64,000 nucleotides of DNA from Pseudomonas graminis (GCF_004364335.1 NZ_SOCR01000003.1:456811-520810); one strand, 5' to 3'. Counted from the stretch's first letter, positions 1 through 8,785 are shown. A program made the numbers and translations. The notes: a model not told the origin generated them from the letters alone.

Positions 1-2
1 AC

Positions 3-146
3 TACCTCTATCCGTTCCTCGACATCGGCACATTGGGAGTGGCCCAGGCGCTGGCGAATGCGTTGGGGGTGCTGGCGGGGTTTGTAGGGATCGGGCTGGT
101 CGTGTTGATGATCGACAGAGTATTAGGGCGCAAAGCGCGAGTGTAA
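3..146 (+). CDS. C-terminal end of an integral membrane protein (partial, possibly Pr6Pr family)
   Basis: The window opens inside this gene; 47 codons are read up to TAA at 144-146. The visible tail begins YLYPFLDIGTLG and continues into one hydrophobic segment (roughly LANALGVLAGFVGIGLVVLM) and a short basic end (DRVLGRKARV). A 'YPFLD' motif before a last membrane helix is reminiscent of Pr6Pr-type membrane proteins, but this is only an impression. Function unknown from what is visible. Confidence 0.55.
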   Translation, partial: YLYPFLDIGTLGVAQALANALGVLAGFVGIGLVVLMIDRVLGRKARV

Positions 147-169
147 CCCCCAAGGCTGACGCCCATCCT

Positions 170-256
170 GTAGGAGCGCGCTTGCCCGCGATTGCAGTCT
201 TCCAGGCGATGCTGCATGAACTGACCCAACGCGTTCGCGGGAAAGTGCGCTCCTAC
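170..256. repeat. REP-like intergenic palindrome, copy 1
   Basis: Left arm GTAGGAGCGCGCTTGCCCGC and right arm GCGGGAAAGTGCGCTCCTAC are imperfect inverted repeats separated by about 45 bp. The same arms recur at about 10453, 10715, 20340, 25897 and 55885. It lies between a convergent gene pair, the usual position of Pseudomonas REP/BIME-like elements. Confidence 0.8.
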
Positions 257-303
257 AAGGGGAAATCAGATCCACTCCGTTATCCCCTCGTAGCGAGTAG
301 GCC

Positions 304-1074
304 TCATTCCTCGTCCGAGCCGTCCGCGCGCCAGTAGCCCGCAGCCTTGACGGCCGCTTCGTCCAGCTTGAATTCATCCAGCAGCACCCGCCGCACCTTG
401 CGTGACAGCGACGATTCGGTCGCTATCCAGGCATACAAACTGCCTTGCGGCAGGGTCAACTGGCGCGTCACCTCAAGCAGATCTTGCTGACCACGCACCA
501 CCCAAATCACCTCGATCTGCGCATCGCTCGTCAGCGCCTGGCGCTCCGCTGGGTTATCGATTTCAACGACCACCAGCGCACGCCGACCGCCCGGCAAGGC
601 TTCCAGCCGACGACCGATGGCGGGGAGGGCCGTCTCATCGCCGATCAGCAGGTAGCTATCGAACATGTCCGGCACGATCATCGAACCCCGAGGCCCGGCG
701 ATATTCAGCGTCTGCCCGGCTTCGGCCTGAGCCGCCCAGGTCGCCGCCGGACCCTCCCCATGCAGCACGAAATCGATGTCCAGTTCGCCGGTCTGCGGAT
801 CGTAGCGACGCGGGGTGTAATCGCGCATCGCCGGGCGCGGGCCTTCAGCGTTTTGCAGCGGCGCGTCACTGTCCAGCGCCGCCTGCTCTTCGGGCGTGGT
901 GGCGAACAACAGCTTGACGTGGTCATCCGTGCCCAGACTGATGAAGCCCTCAAGCTCCGGCCCGTGCAAGGTGATGCGGCGCATGCGCGGGGTGATGTCG
1001 GTGACCTTCAGCACTTGCAGCTTGCGACGTTTGATCTCATGGCTGACGCGGTGAATTCCCTGGGGTGCATTCAT
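304..1074 (-). CDS. Siderophore-interacting protein, YqjH/ViuB-like ferric-siderophore reductase
   Basis: 256 residues, the usual size of the siderophore-interacting FAD-binding family. The order is an N-terminal FAD-binding beta-barrel (about residues 20-130, including the flavin motif RDYTPRRYD and the following GPAATWA) and a C-terminal NAD(P)H-binding half (about 140-250, with LLIGDETALPAIGRRLE). Family members are cytosolic flavoproteins that reduce iron in imported siderophores using NAD(P)H. The ATG overlaps the stop of the PadR-type gene by 4 bp (ATGA), so the two are translationally coupled. In E. coli the homologous pair is yqjH and yqjI. The family call is firm; the E. coli orthology is inference from the pairing and the regulator's features. 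Confidence 0.9.
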   Translation of the reverse strand: MNAPQGIHRVSHEIKRRKLQVLKVTDITPRMRRITLHGPELEGFISLGTDDHVKLLFATTPEEQAALDSDAPLQNAEGPRPAMRDYTPRRYDPQTGELDIDFVLHGEGPAATWAAQAEAGQTLNIAGPRGSMIVPDMFDSYLLIGDETALPAIGRRLEALPGGRRALVVVEIDNPAERQALTSDAQIEVIWVVRGQQDLLEVTRQLTLPQGSLYAWIATESSLSRKVRRVLLDEFKLDEAAVKAAGYWRADGSDEE

Positions 1075-1664
1075 TCTGATTTCTCCGCTGCAGGTTGTTG
1101 GCCGTCGACGATGGCTTTTGCGGTGTCGTTCAGCAGGTCGCGAACCCGCAGGATTTCCTCGGGGTTCCAGCGGCCGTGGTGCATCTGCAAGGCATGACGC
1201 AGGTTGTGCACGGCCTCGTGAATTTCCGGCGGACGATCATGGCCGCGTAACGAGCGCTTGCTGACTTCGATGCGCATTTTCACGCCATCCAGCGCGACGG
1301 CCTGCTCAGTCAGAAACTGCTGACCGGCCTCGGTGATGCGATAGCGTTTCTTGCCGCCATCGGCATCGCCCTGAATCAGCTCGCTCTCTTCCAGAAAGGT
1401 CAGCGTCGGGTAGATCACGCCCGGGCTCGGGCTATAGGCCCCGTCGAACAGCGCTTCGATCTGGCGAATCAAGTCATAACCGTGGCACGGCTGATCGGCG
1501 ATCAGCGCCAGTAGCATCAATTTCAGGTCGCCCGGGGCGAATACCCGAGGCCCACGGCCGCCGCGTTCACGGCCGGTACGTTTCTCGAAACCATCGCGGC
1601 CGTCGCCGTGTTCGCCAAAGTGAGGGCGGTGGTGGTGGGGGTGATCGTGTGAGTGGTCTTTCAT
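1071..1664 (-). CDS. PadR-family regulator with His-rich metal-binding N-terminus (YqjI-like)
   Basis: 197 residues from the ATG at 1664; an upstream in-frame alternative at 1685 adds seven residues and is less likely. The N-terminus is strikingly histidine-rich (HSHDHPHHHRPHFGEHGD), followed by the PadR winged-helix domain (about residues 45-120: GDLKLMLLALI, HGYDLIRQIE, SPGVIYPTLTFLEE, GGKKRYRIT) and a C-terminal helical dimerisation arm. E. coli YqjI has the same layout and is a nickel-responsive repressor of yqjH, so this protein likely represses its own operon and releases DNA on metal loading. It precedes and overlaps the reductase gene. A near-perfect palindrome sits 25 bp upstream of the start, consistent with autoregulation. 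Family certain; metal identity inferred. Confidence 0.9.
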   Translation of the reverse strand: MKDHSHDHPHHHRPHFGEHGDGRDGFEKRTGRERGGRGPRVFAPGDLKLMLLALIADQPCHGYDLIRQIEALFDGAYSPSPGVIYPTLTFLEESELIQGDADGGKKRYRITEAGQQFLTEQAVALDGVKMRIEVSKRSLRGHDRPPEIHEAVHNLRHALQMHHGRWNPEEILRVRDLLNDTAKAIVDGQQPAAEKSE

Positions 1665-1688
1665 TTTTTTTATCTCTTGGTACAAGTT

Positions 1689-1710
1689 AGATATACCTTA
1701 AGATATATCT
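1689..1710 (-). promoter_or_regulatory. Near-perfect 22-bp palindrome, probable PadR/YqjI operator
   Basis: Arms AGATATA and TATATCT flank the centre CTTAAG; only one base pair of the eleven (positions 8 and 15) breaks dyad symmetry. It is 25 bp upstream of the PadR-type ATG. AT-rich ATATC dyads are known for YqjI-type repressors. No other gene is close enough on this side for it to serve. Confidence 0.7.
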
Positions 1711-1792
1711 TACTGTTTCCACAAGATGCGTTAAGACGAACGGTTATTGGCCAATTTCGGGGATGAACGCGATGACTTCAAAGAAAAGCCGG

Positions 1793-4700
1793 CTACAGAC
1801 GCGAAGCCACTTGCGTAGGCGCGGGCGCTTTGCACTGCGTGAAAGTGCCCGGCTCCAGGTAGGGATTGAGAATCGGCGCCATGCCTTTGAGCACTTGCAC
1901 CGGAAGGGCGGAGGTGAATTTGAAGCTCTCGGCGGCGCGTCCCGGGACGTACGCCGTCAGCGTGCCGTAGTGGTTGTCGCCGATAAAAAACACGAAGGTC
2001 GCCGTGCGATTGATGGCCTTGGACGCCAGGATTCGCCCGCCTGCGCCGATGCTTTCGATGCGGTTGTCGCCCGTGCCGGTCTTGCCGCCCATGGCCAGTA
2101 CGCTGCCGTCATGGGTTTTGAAACTGCCGGACACGCGCCGTGCCGTGCCAGCATCGACCACCTGCGAAAGCGCCTCGCGCATGGCCGCAGCGACTTCCGA
2201 GGGCAGCACCCGTTTGCCGAGTTCGGGGTTGTTGATCAGTTGGGTGTCGTAAGGCGTCTGCGCGGCGAAGTGCAGGCTGCCGATGCGCAGCACCGGCAGG
2301 CGAATGCCATCGTTCTGGATGATGCCGATGAGTTCGGCCAGCGCTGCGGGTCGATCACCGGAACTGCCAATCGCGGTCGCCAGCGAGGGCACCAAGTGAT
2401 CGAACGGGTAGCCCAGCCTCTGCCAGCGCTGATGGATGTCGAGAAACGCTTCGATCTCCAGCATTGTGCGAATACGGCTGTCGCGCGCGCTCTTGTGCTG
2501 GCTCTTGAACAGCCAGCTGTAAACTTCCTGACGCTCAAAACGGCTGGCCGCGACGGCGTCCTTGAACGTGGCGTCCGGGTTCTGCAGCAAATACCCCACC
2601 AGCCACAGATCCAGCGGGTGAACGCGGGCAATGTAGCCTTGATCCGGCAGGTCGAACTTGCCGGGGCCGTAGGCGAAATAGAGTTCGTCCAGACGCTTTT
2701 CATTCAGCGCCGTCTTGCTCGTTTCCCCGGCCATGTGCGCCCGCACGAACGCATTGAACGCGCTTTGCGTGGCGTCCGGCAGCAGGTAGCGGTGCACGGC
2801 GGCGAGCCGGCTTGCCGCGGGATGCACCCCGTCGAGAAAGGTGTCGAGCCGGTCCTGGGTGGATTTGTTTTTGTAACGCTTCCAGAAGCGCAGCAGGAAC
2901 GACTTGCCCTCACGGTCGGCGAAATCCGCCAGGTATTCCTGACGCCTCGGATCGCTGTCGTCCTTGAGCAACACCGCGCTGTTGTTGGGCCCCTGATAGG
3001 TGGTGTAGCGCACCAGATCGCGCATCAGGCGAATGAACGGCAAGTTGATCGACTCGCGCAACGCCTCGCGAAGGGTGGGGTTGCGAGCGTTGTCCTCCCG
3101 GCGAAAATTGTTGAAATGGTGCAGGCCGCCCCCGGTGAAAAAGCTCTCGCCAGGACTGGCCGAATACTGACGATCAAGGGCGGCAGCGAGCATCTTCGAG
3201 AGGTCGCGATCATTGTTCTGAATCAGGTAATCCACTGCCCAGCGGCTCAGACGATCGGACGCCTCGACCGAGACTTTTTTCAGGGCGCTGTTGGGCAGAT
3301 CGGCATACTTGTCGTGCAGCTCGGCGATGATCTGCAAGTAGGTCGTCAGCACGCGCATCTTGGCCGTCGAACCGAGCTCCAGCTTGCTGCCCTCGTTGAT
3401 GTCGAACGGCTGATCCGTGCTGTCCGTCTGCACCCGCACCCGCGAGACATCGGAATCGCGCTCGAACAGGGTGAAGCTGTAACGCACCGCCTGGGTGCTG
3501 GTGGGTGTCAGCAGGTGTTCGCCGATCAAGCCCATCTGACCGGCGAACTCGGGCTTGGCGAGGTCGCGCAGGTACTGACTGACGCTGACCTGCAGGTCGT
3601 TTTGCAGCGTGCTGGTGGCGGAAAGGTCCAGGCGATCGAGGTCGTACAGCGAACGGTTGAGCATGTTCGACAGCCGGGTGCGGGCGACGGTGATGCCTTT
3701 GTTGCTCTCAATCGGCTGCACGGTCGGCTGCTGCACCCAGTCGCGATAGGTCACGCTGGCTGCCAGAGCGGCGTCGGCCAGCGGTTGATCGATGACTTTA
3801 TTCTGTGCGAGCACGCGCAAATGGCTGTCCGTCAATTCCGCGAGTTCCTGGCGTCCCTTCGCCAGAAAGTGTGAGGGCCTGCGCTGGGCGATCACCAACG
3901 ACAGGACTTCGCGCAACGCCAAACCCTGCGCTGCCAGGGTTTTATCGTCGTTGGCCGTCGAAGCCAGCAACTGGTTGGTGCGGTCGAAATCCGCGCCGTA
4001 CCAGACCCGCAGACCTTCGGCCATGCCGTGGACTTCGCCATGACCGGGGACCGCCGACAGCGGCACGCTATTGAGATAGTCCCGCACCACCCGTTGCCGC
4101 GCCTCAAGGGTCTGCTGCCCCGGCTGATAGGCACGAACGCTGGCGGACACCATCTGACGAATCTTCTCGCTGCCCGACAGCGTCAGGCCATCCGGCGAGT
4201 GTCGGTACTTCTCCAGCTGAGTCGCCAGCGTGCTGCCACCGGCCGATTGCCCCGGCAATCCCACCAGTTTCGCCACCTGGGAAAGCGCCGCTTTGAAAAA
4301 GCGTGGCCAGTCCACCGCCGGATTCGCCAGCGGCCGCTGGTCATCCAGCAAGTCGCGGTTCTCGATGAACAGCAAGCTGTTAACCAACACCGGCGGGATG
4401 GCGGCGAAGGTCGGATACAGCTGCTGCGGGTAGGTGTATTGATACAGCGGCGCGGCGCGACAGTCGGTAATGGTCAGCCCGGATTGAATCTTCTCCTGAT
4501 ACGGCACGAAGAAACCGCGCCTGGCGTAGGACAGAAGATCAGGGGAAAACCGCGCCTGGGCGTTGATCAGGTAGTCACGCTTGAGCAAGCGCGGCAGGAA
4601 TTCGCCGAGGGCGGAATAGCCAAGTCGTTTGTCGAAAGGCCCGTCACCGGGATAGACAATTGCGTCGCTGGGACCGGCTTCGACGGTGTAGCTCAGGCCT

Positions 4701-4915
4701 TGGGCCAGTTAGCTGAACTCCTGGGCCTGCAGACGAGAGCTGCGGATTTCGGTCGAGACCACAAATCCCAGGATCACCGCTGCCATCAGCACCGCCACCA
4801 GCAGAAACCGCCACACGTAACGCCGTGGGCGAGCATGGGCTGGCACTGATCCGTTCCCCTGACTGTCAGCCTTGACCGCAGCCTTCTTCGTATCGGAATG
4901 CCAAAAAGCGCCCAT
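1793..4915 (-). pseudogene. Large bifunctional penicillin-binding protein / glycosyltransferase, interrupted by an in-frame TAA
   Basis: Reading from ATG 4915, the frame gives a basic cytoplasmic tail and one membrane anchor (RYVWRFLLVAVLMAAVILGF), hits TAA at 4709-4711 (context EFS*LAQGLS), then stays open in the same frame for about 970 codons to 1793. Downstream are a GT51 transglycosylase domain (IENRDLLDD and GGSTLATQLEKYR) and a transpeptidase domain with the three penicillin-binding motifs: STAK (SxxK), SIN (SxN) and KTG (in GGKTGTGDNR). The total of 1040 codons fits the long Pseudomonas PBP1-like family. Restart at the internal ATG (4588) would give 931 residues without the anchor, so an active envelope enzyme is unlikely unless the stop is read through or is a sequencing error. 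Otherwise the gene is intact, so the change is recent. Confidence 0.8.
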
Positions 4916-5191
4916 ATCGTTGGCCCGGTCCAGCCTGCACATCGCACTTGATACAAGCGTAGACGCTGGGTGGCCCGAGCGAAGGGTTTGTGACCGCCGC
5001 CCTGTCGGTCCCTTCCCCTCAGGCCATTCATCATCCTCCGGCCACATCTTTGTGGTAAGCGCTGCTTAGACCAATCGCACCCGCGAGTCTTCTGGCTGAT
5101 TCGTCTTAGGCCATTGAGGGGACTGGCTGAATTGTAGGAAATCTCTTGTTTACAGCCTCGTCAGTTGACTGCAGCCAAGCTTGCCCATGCT

Positions 5192-5812
5192 TCAGATACG
5201 CACTGAGATAAACGGGGTCCGTTTTTCCGCCCTCACAGAGATTTGGTTTTTCCACGTCTGCTCCATGTCGTCGCTTTCCAGTAATTTTCCATAATCAATG
5301 ATTCGGGCGAGATCCATGTTTTCCAGCTTGTAACCAGCACTGAATCCCGTTTTTTCATACTTTGCCAACAGTTCTGACGTCTTTAAATGATCTGTTAGGT
5401 GATCTTTCAATCCACGATGATCAATTCGCTCTATTAGCCACGTCTTTTCTTCGTTGGACAGAGTTCCATGCGTATCAATTATTCGGATATTTCCAGTGGC
5501 ATCCAGGCTGAAGCTGAAATCCTTGGCAGCCAACTCGGGCCGTGAATTGTAAATTTCGTTTTTAAATGAGGTGTAGGCGACTTTGGCTAGTTCAAGCGCA
5601 ATATTTGCCTCCATTTTTTTGAAAGATAGGTATTCGCCCATGCTCTTAATGGCTTTCAGATTCGGCTCTGCAAGCCATGGTCTTTCTTCATCTACGACGC
5701 CCCTGGAGGGAACCCCAATCTCCTTGCCAGGTTTTCCGCTCACCGGCTTTTGCTGTGCATAGGTTTTGTTTTGCGTCACCACCGGGCTTTTTATCAGATC
5801 CTGTATGTCCAT
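5192..5812 (-). CDS. Hypothetical protein, low GC, probable accessory gene
   Basis: 206 residues; I do not recognise the family. It is hydrophilic and Lys/Glu-rich, with no signal peptide or membrane segment. The first 45 residues look disordered (KTYAQQKPVSGKPGKEIG); the remainder is helical, with one segment (DATGNIRIIDTHGTLSNEEK) that looks like a beta-turn followed by a helix. Codon use is clearly AT-richer than its neighbours (many AAA, ATT, TTT), suggesting acquisition by transfer. A start at ATG 5812 follows GGAGGAAAAATGG, a very strong ribosome site, which supports real expression. It stands alone between the broken PBP gene and opgC. Confidence 0.65.
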   Translation of the reverse strand: MDIQDLIKSPVVTQNKTYAQQKPVSGKPGKEIGVPSRGVVDEERPWLAEPNLKAIKSMGEYLSFKKMEANIALELAKVAYTSFKNEIYNSRPELAAKDFSFSLDATGNIRIIDTHGTLSNEEKTWLIERIDHRGLKDHLTDHLKTSELLAKYEKTGFSAGYKLENMDLARIIDYGKLLESDDMEQTWKNQISVRAEKRTPFISVRI

Positions 5813-5923
5813 TTTTCCTCCGCTGATTTATCCACTCCTTCGCGTAACGGCACCCTGCGAAATAGCTTTGCCTGATAAACCGGTAGGAAATTTCCGAAGC
5901 TCCGTCCTAGTGCGAACCGGTTC

Positions 5924-7066
5924 TCAAACCTTCACCACCCGCGCCGCCTTCGGACTGCCCAGCCGCTTGTTCAACTCCAACCAGTTCGACAACAGCAGCA
6001 TCAATCCCAGACCGAGCAACGCGGTGATCACGCGCATTTGCCAGGCATCGTCGGCCAGCGCGTTGGCCATGTCGGCGAGCGGGGCGAGGAGGACGCCCAG
6101 GCAGAAGATCTCTAGGGAATAGCGGCCCATCCTGCAGGTCTGCTGGACGGGCCAGTTGTTCAGCCAGGCCATCGACGTCGGCAGCGTCTTCGCGACGACA
6201 TACACCAGCGCAAGGAAATGCAGCAGGCGCACCGGCGACAGATCGGTCTTGCTGATCGGGTAAATCAATTCGGCGAGCGCGGTAGGCAGGAGCGCGTCAT
6301 GCACGTCGGGAAATTTCCACAGCACGGTGATGACGCCGGCCATCAGCAGGTAAGCCGCCGCTATGAGAAACATCGGCTGTTGCCAGAGCGGGCGAGCGCT
6401 GGGCTTTGCGGTCAGCTCGCGCTGGGTGTGCAAGGCAAAGGCACCGCCGAGCACGAAGATCAGCTGCCAGGCGACCGGATTGAAATACCAGTAACCGCCG
6501 CCTTCGTAGGCGCTCAGGTTCCAGCCGAGCAGCGGCACCAGCATGTACAGCGCGATCGACAGGCCGATCGCCAGCGCGGCGTTGCGCAGCATGATCGGCA
6601 GAATCAGCGGCAGTGCGCCCATCAGCAGAATGTACAGCGGCAGCGGGTCGGTGAGGTTGGGCTTGAAACGCAGCAACAGTTCATCGGCCAGCGCCTGCTG
6701 CGGGTTGCCGACGAAATACTCCAGGCCCATCTCCCGCACCATGTCACGGGTTTCGACGTGATTGTTGGCGACGAAAACGATGCCCATCAGCAGCGTCAGC
6801 AAGAAGATATGCGCGACGTACAACACCCATGTGCGCCGGAGAATGCGCAGGCAAGCCACCACGTAACCGTCCCGCTGAGCCACTCGCCCGTAAGCGAGCA
6901 CAGCGGCATAGCCGGCGAGAAAAACGAACACCTCAGCGGCGTCGCTGAAACCAAAATTGCGCAGCGTCAGTTGCGCGAAAGGGTTGTCCGGCACGTGATC
7001 CCAGAAAATGAAAATCAGCGCCAGACCCCGAAAGAAGTCGATCCGGTGGTCTCGTCCGTTCGTCAT
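5924..7066 (-). CDS. opgC: OpgC-like inner-membrane acyltransferase (osmoregulated periplasmic glucan succinylation)
   Basis: 380 residues from ATG 7066, chosen because the family begins with the motif RxxDFFRGLALIFIFWDH; the longer open frame to 7243 adds non-conserved sequence. The protein has about ten hydrophobic segments across its length, consistent with the OpgC_C acyltransferase fold. In Pseudomonas and enterics OpgC adds succinyl groups to periplasmic glucans, making them anionic. Characteristic pieces are GFSDAAEVFVFLAGY near residue 40 and GRYSLEIFCLGVLLAP near residue 315. It is monocistronic here; opgG and opgH are elsewhere. Confidence 0.88.
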   Translation of the reverse strand: MTNGRDHRIDFFRGLALIFIFWDHVPDNPFAQLTLRNFGFSDAAEVFVFLAGYAAVLAYGRVAQRDGYVVACLRILRRTWVLYVAHIFLLTLLMGIVFVANNHVETRDMVREMGLEYFVGNPQQALADELLLRFKPNLTDPLPLYILLMGALPLILPIMLRNAALAIGLSIALYMLVPLLGWNLSAYEGGGYWYFNPVAWQLIFVLGGAFALHTQRELTAKPSARPLWQQPMFLIAAAYLLMAGVITVLWKFPDVHDALLPTALAELIYPISKTDLSPVRLLHFLALVYVVAKTLPTSMAWLNNWPVQQTCRMGRYSLEIFCLGVLLAPLADMANALADDAWQMRVITALLGLGLMLLLSNWLELNKRLGSPKAARVVKV

Positions 7067-7211
7067 GACGGTGGGCCTTGCAAAGGTGTTTGAAGAAGAG
7101 GGGCCAGTGGTGGCCAGGGTTTCTTGCCGCCAGCAGGGTCTGATCGGCGGCGCGCAGGGTGGCGGGTTTGCGGGGTAAAAGCAAAGGGGGGATGTTGCAG
7201 AATGTCTCGCT

Positions 7212-7658
7212 CTACAGCTCTTCTGAAAGCCGGGACAAATCATCCATCGCTTCTCGGTTGGCTTCGTCGCGTTTGTTCTTGAGCGTCATCAGGTCAGAGA
7301 ACAACACTTTGCGGTGGCGACCGGTTTTGAAGTGGGGAAGAGCGCCTTCTTCAAGCAACTTGACCAGATGAGGCCTGGAAACGTTGAGAAGATCAGCGGC
7401 TTCTTGGGTCGTCAGTTCGGCGTGCACCGGGACAACCTTGACAGAGTTGCCCAGAGCCAGTTCTCCGAGTATTTCGACCAGCAGCCGAAGTGCGCTGGTG
7501 GGCAAGTTGACGGTGTGTGCCTTGTTCCCGGCATCATAGATTTCGATTCGCTGGGTGTCGGTTCGGGTTGTCAGATAGGCCGCCAGATCCCGTTGCCCCT
7601 GCACGGCGGCTGCTACTTCTCGGGCTTCGGGAAAGGCTGACGCAGTGGATGCATTCAT
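7212..7658 (-). CDS. Excisionase-type HTH protein, antitoxin-like, without adjacent PIN toxin
   Basis: 148 residues from ATG 7658. The N-terminal half (to about residue 75) is a helical region with SALRLLVEILGELALGNSVKVVPV; the C-terminal half is a MerR/excisionase-like helix-turn-helix (LTTQEAADLLNVSRPHLVKLLEEGALPHFKTGRHRKV). This architecture is typical of the antitoxin that precedes a PIN-domain RNase toxin gene. Downstream, 7067-7211 has no open frame resembling a PIN domain and opgC follows, so this is an orphan. Start uncertain because the ribosome site is weak. It may act as a stand-alone DNA-binding protein or as an anti-addiction relic. Confidence 0.8.
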   Translation of the reverse strand: MNASTASAFPEAREVAAAVQGQRDLAAYLTTRTDTQRIEIYDAGNKAHTVNLPTSALRLLVEILGELALGNSVKVVPVHAELTTQEAADLLNVSRPHLVKLLEEGALPHFKTGRHRKVLFSDLMTLKNKRDEANREAMDDLSRLSEEL

Positions 7659-7932
7659 GGTGTACCGGCGCTTTGGGCAAGAGCTGATGAAGCTATTCGA
7701 AATAAACGAAAATGCAATGGCGTAGCCAGGTGAGCCTGCCGTCCTAGCGCGTGAGCCGTAGATCATTCCGAGATCGACTGGTCGACGGTGGCCGAACGCT
7801 TTCAATCGATCTCATTCGGGTGAAATCGTCAGACTGGCCTGCAACCGGCATTTAGTACGACGATCGTCGCAGCAGGGGCGCTATTCACCGGCGCCCCCTT
7901 TTCTGCGCGCAGATCCTGAATGCAACCATGGA

Positions 7933-8304
7933 TTACTGAGGTTCCGGCATCAGCATCGGCTTGCGGTCCAGCGTTTCGCTGATCATGCGATAAATGTCTT
8001 CTTTGCCCTCGTCATTGCAGCAGCGGATCTCGTGGAGCACTTCGCGCTCTCTGGGCGACAACCCGATGTAGTTCCACTCGCACGCCTGACGCATGAACAC
8101 GTCGTGGTCATTGACGGGCATTACGTCGTCTGCGGCTTCGTGAAAAGCCTCCACGATCGTTGCGAGCAGGCCGACGAGTTGCTCGGAGTCAGGCTTGCCG
8201 TCGGTTGCCTGGACCAGGCGCTGCAGATGATTCAACGCGCTGCGGGCGTCAATCAGCTTCATGTGTGCGGGGACGCTCATTTCGTATCGATCGATCAAGT
8301 GCAT
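7933..8304 (-). CDS. Hypothetical protein, 123 residues
   Basis: I do not recognise the family. It starts at ATG 8304 behind a perfect AGGAGGT. The protein is small, acidic and mainly helical (SALNHLQRLVQATD, LVGLLATIVEAFHEAADDV), with two cysteines (RCCNDEGKEDIY) and no membrane segment. The motif YIGLSPREREVLHEI has the look of a regulatory helix, superficially like the first helix of a LuxR HTH, but the rest of that domain is missing. It is divergent from rpmE2 with a shared 200-bp intergenic region containing two palindromes. Confidence 0.7.
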   Translation of the reverse strand: MHLIDRYEMSVPAHMKLIDARSALNHLQRLVQATDGKPDSEQLVGLLATIVEAFHEAADDVMPVNDHDVFMRQACEWNYIGLSPREREVLHEIRCCNDEGKEDIYRMISETLDRKPMLMPEPQ

Positions 8305-8412
8305 GGCACTACCTCCTGGTGTTGTTGTTCATTCCGTTCCCGTTGAGGACCGGGCTGGGGTCGTCAGAGGCGCGAACGTTAGCGGCAGGGGAGGCGGTGG
8401 AAAAGCCGAAAG

Positions 8413-8427
8413 TTGTAACCGTTACAA
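8413..8427. promoter_or_regulatory. Perfect 15-bp palindrome between divergent genes
   Basis: TTGTAACCGTTACAA is a perfect dyad about 30 bp upstream of the rpmE2 -35 element and 110 bp from the divergent gene. It resembles the Zur-like box just downstream in its TGTA...TACA ends and may be a second operator. Confidence 0.5.
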
Positions 8428-8439
8428 AATCGGTTGCGA

Positions 8440-8469
8440 TTGAACTTTGTCGAATTGATACTGTATAAC
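8440..8469 (+). promoter_or_regulatory. Probable sigma-70 promoter of rpmE2
   Basis: TTGAAC (8440-8445) and TATAAC (8464-8469) are spaced by 18 bp, about 35 bp upstream of the rpmE2 start. Confidence 0.5.
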
Positions 8470-8477
8470 GTATTACA
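8462..8477 (+). promoter_or_regulatory. Zur-like operator overlapping the rpmE2 -10 element
   Basis: TGTATAACGTATTACA is a 16-bp imperfect dyad (12 of 16 positions symmetric) placed over the -10 hexamer, so a bound repressor would block transcription. Zinc-independent L31 paralogues are classic Zur targets, which is the reason for assigning Zur. Confidence 0.55.
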
Positions 8478-8504
8478 TGATTGCTTACATTCTGGAGAAG
8501 GATA

Positions 8505-8774
8505 ATGAAAGCCGACATCCATCCCGACTACCGTCAGGTGCTGTTCCACGACACCGCTGCCGATGTGTTTTTCCTGATCGGCTCCACGGTTGAGACCGAC
8601 CGCACGCACGCTCACACCGATGGCAATACCTACCCTTATGTTGCCCTCGACGTGTCCAGCGCGTCGCATCCCATGTACACCGGCCAACAGCGCAAGACCA
8701 CCACCGAAGGCCGAATTGCCGGTTTCAACAAGCGCTTCGCCACCTTTGGCTCCGGCGCCAAGAAAGAGGAATGA
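8505..8774 (+). CDS. rpmE2: 50S ribosomal protein L31 type B (zinc-independent)
   Basis: 89 residues, usual length for the YkgM/RpmE2 type. The motif [16 protein letters not shown] is characteristic, and no cysteine is present, whereas the housekeeping L31 has a CxxC zinc ribbon. Under zinc starvation this form replaces the zinc-binding L31 on the large ribosomal subunit and frees zinc. ATG 8505 is preceded by GGAGAAGG. It is followed by a strong terminator and preceded by the Zur-like box, so it is a single-gene zinc-response unit. Confidence 0.95.
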   Translation: MKADIHPDYRQVLFHDTAADVFFLIGSTVETDRTHAHTDGNTYPYVALDVSSASHPMYTGQQRKTTTEGRIAGFNKRFATFGSGAKKEE

Positions 8775-8785
8775 CAGCGGCACCT

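Noticed and set aside
1763..3874. 703-codon open frame on the plus strand
   Set aside because: It is the reverse complement of the penicillin-binding protein gene, has no start signal and reads as Arg/Gln/His-rich shadow sequence of a high-GC gene.
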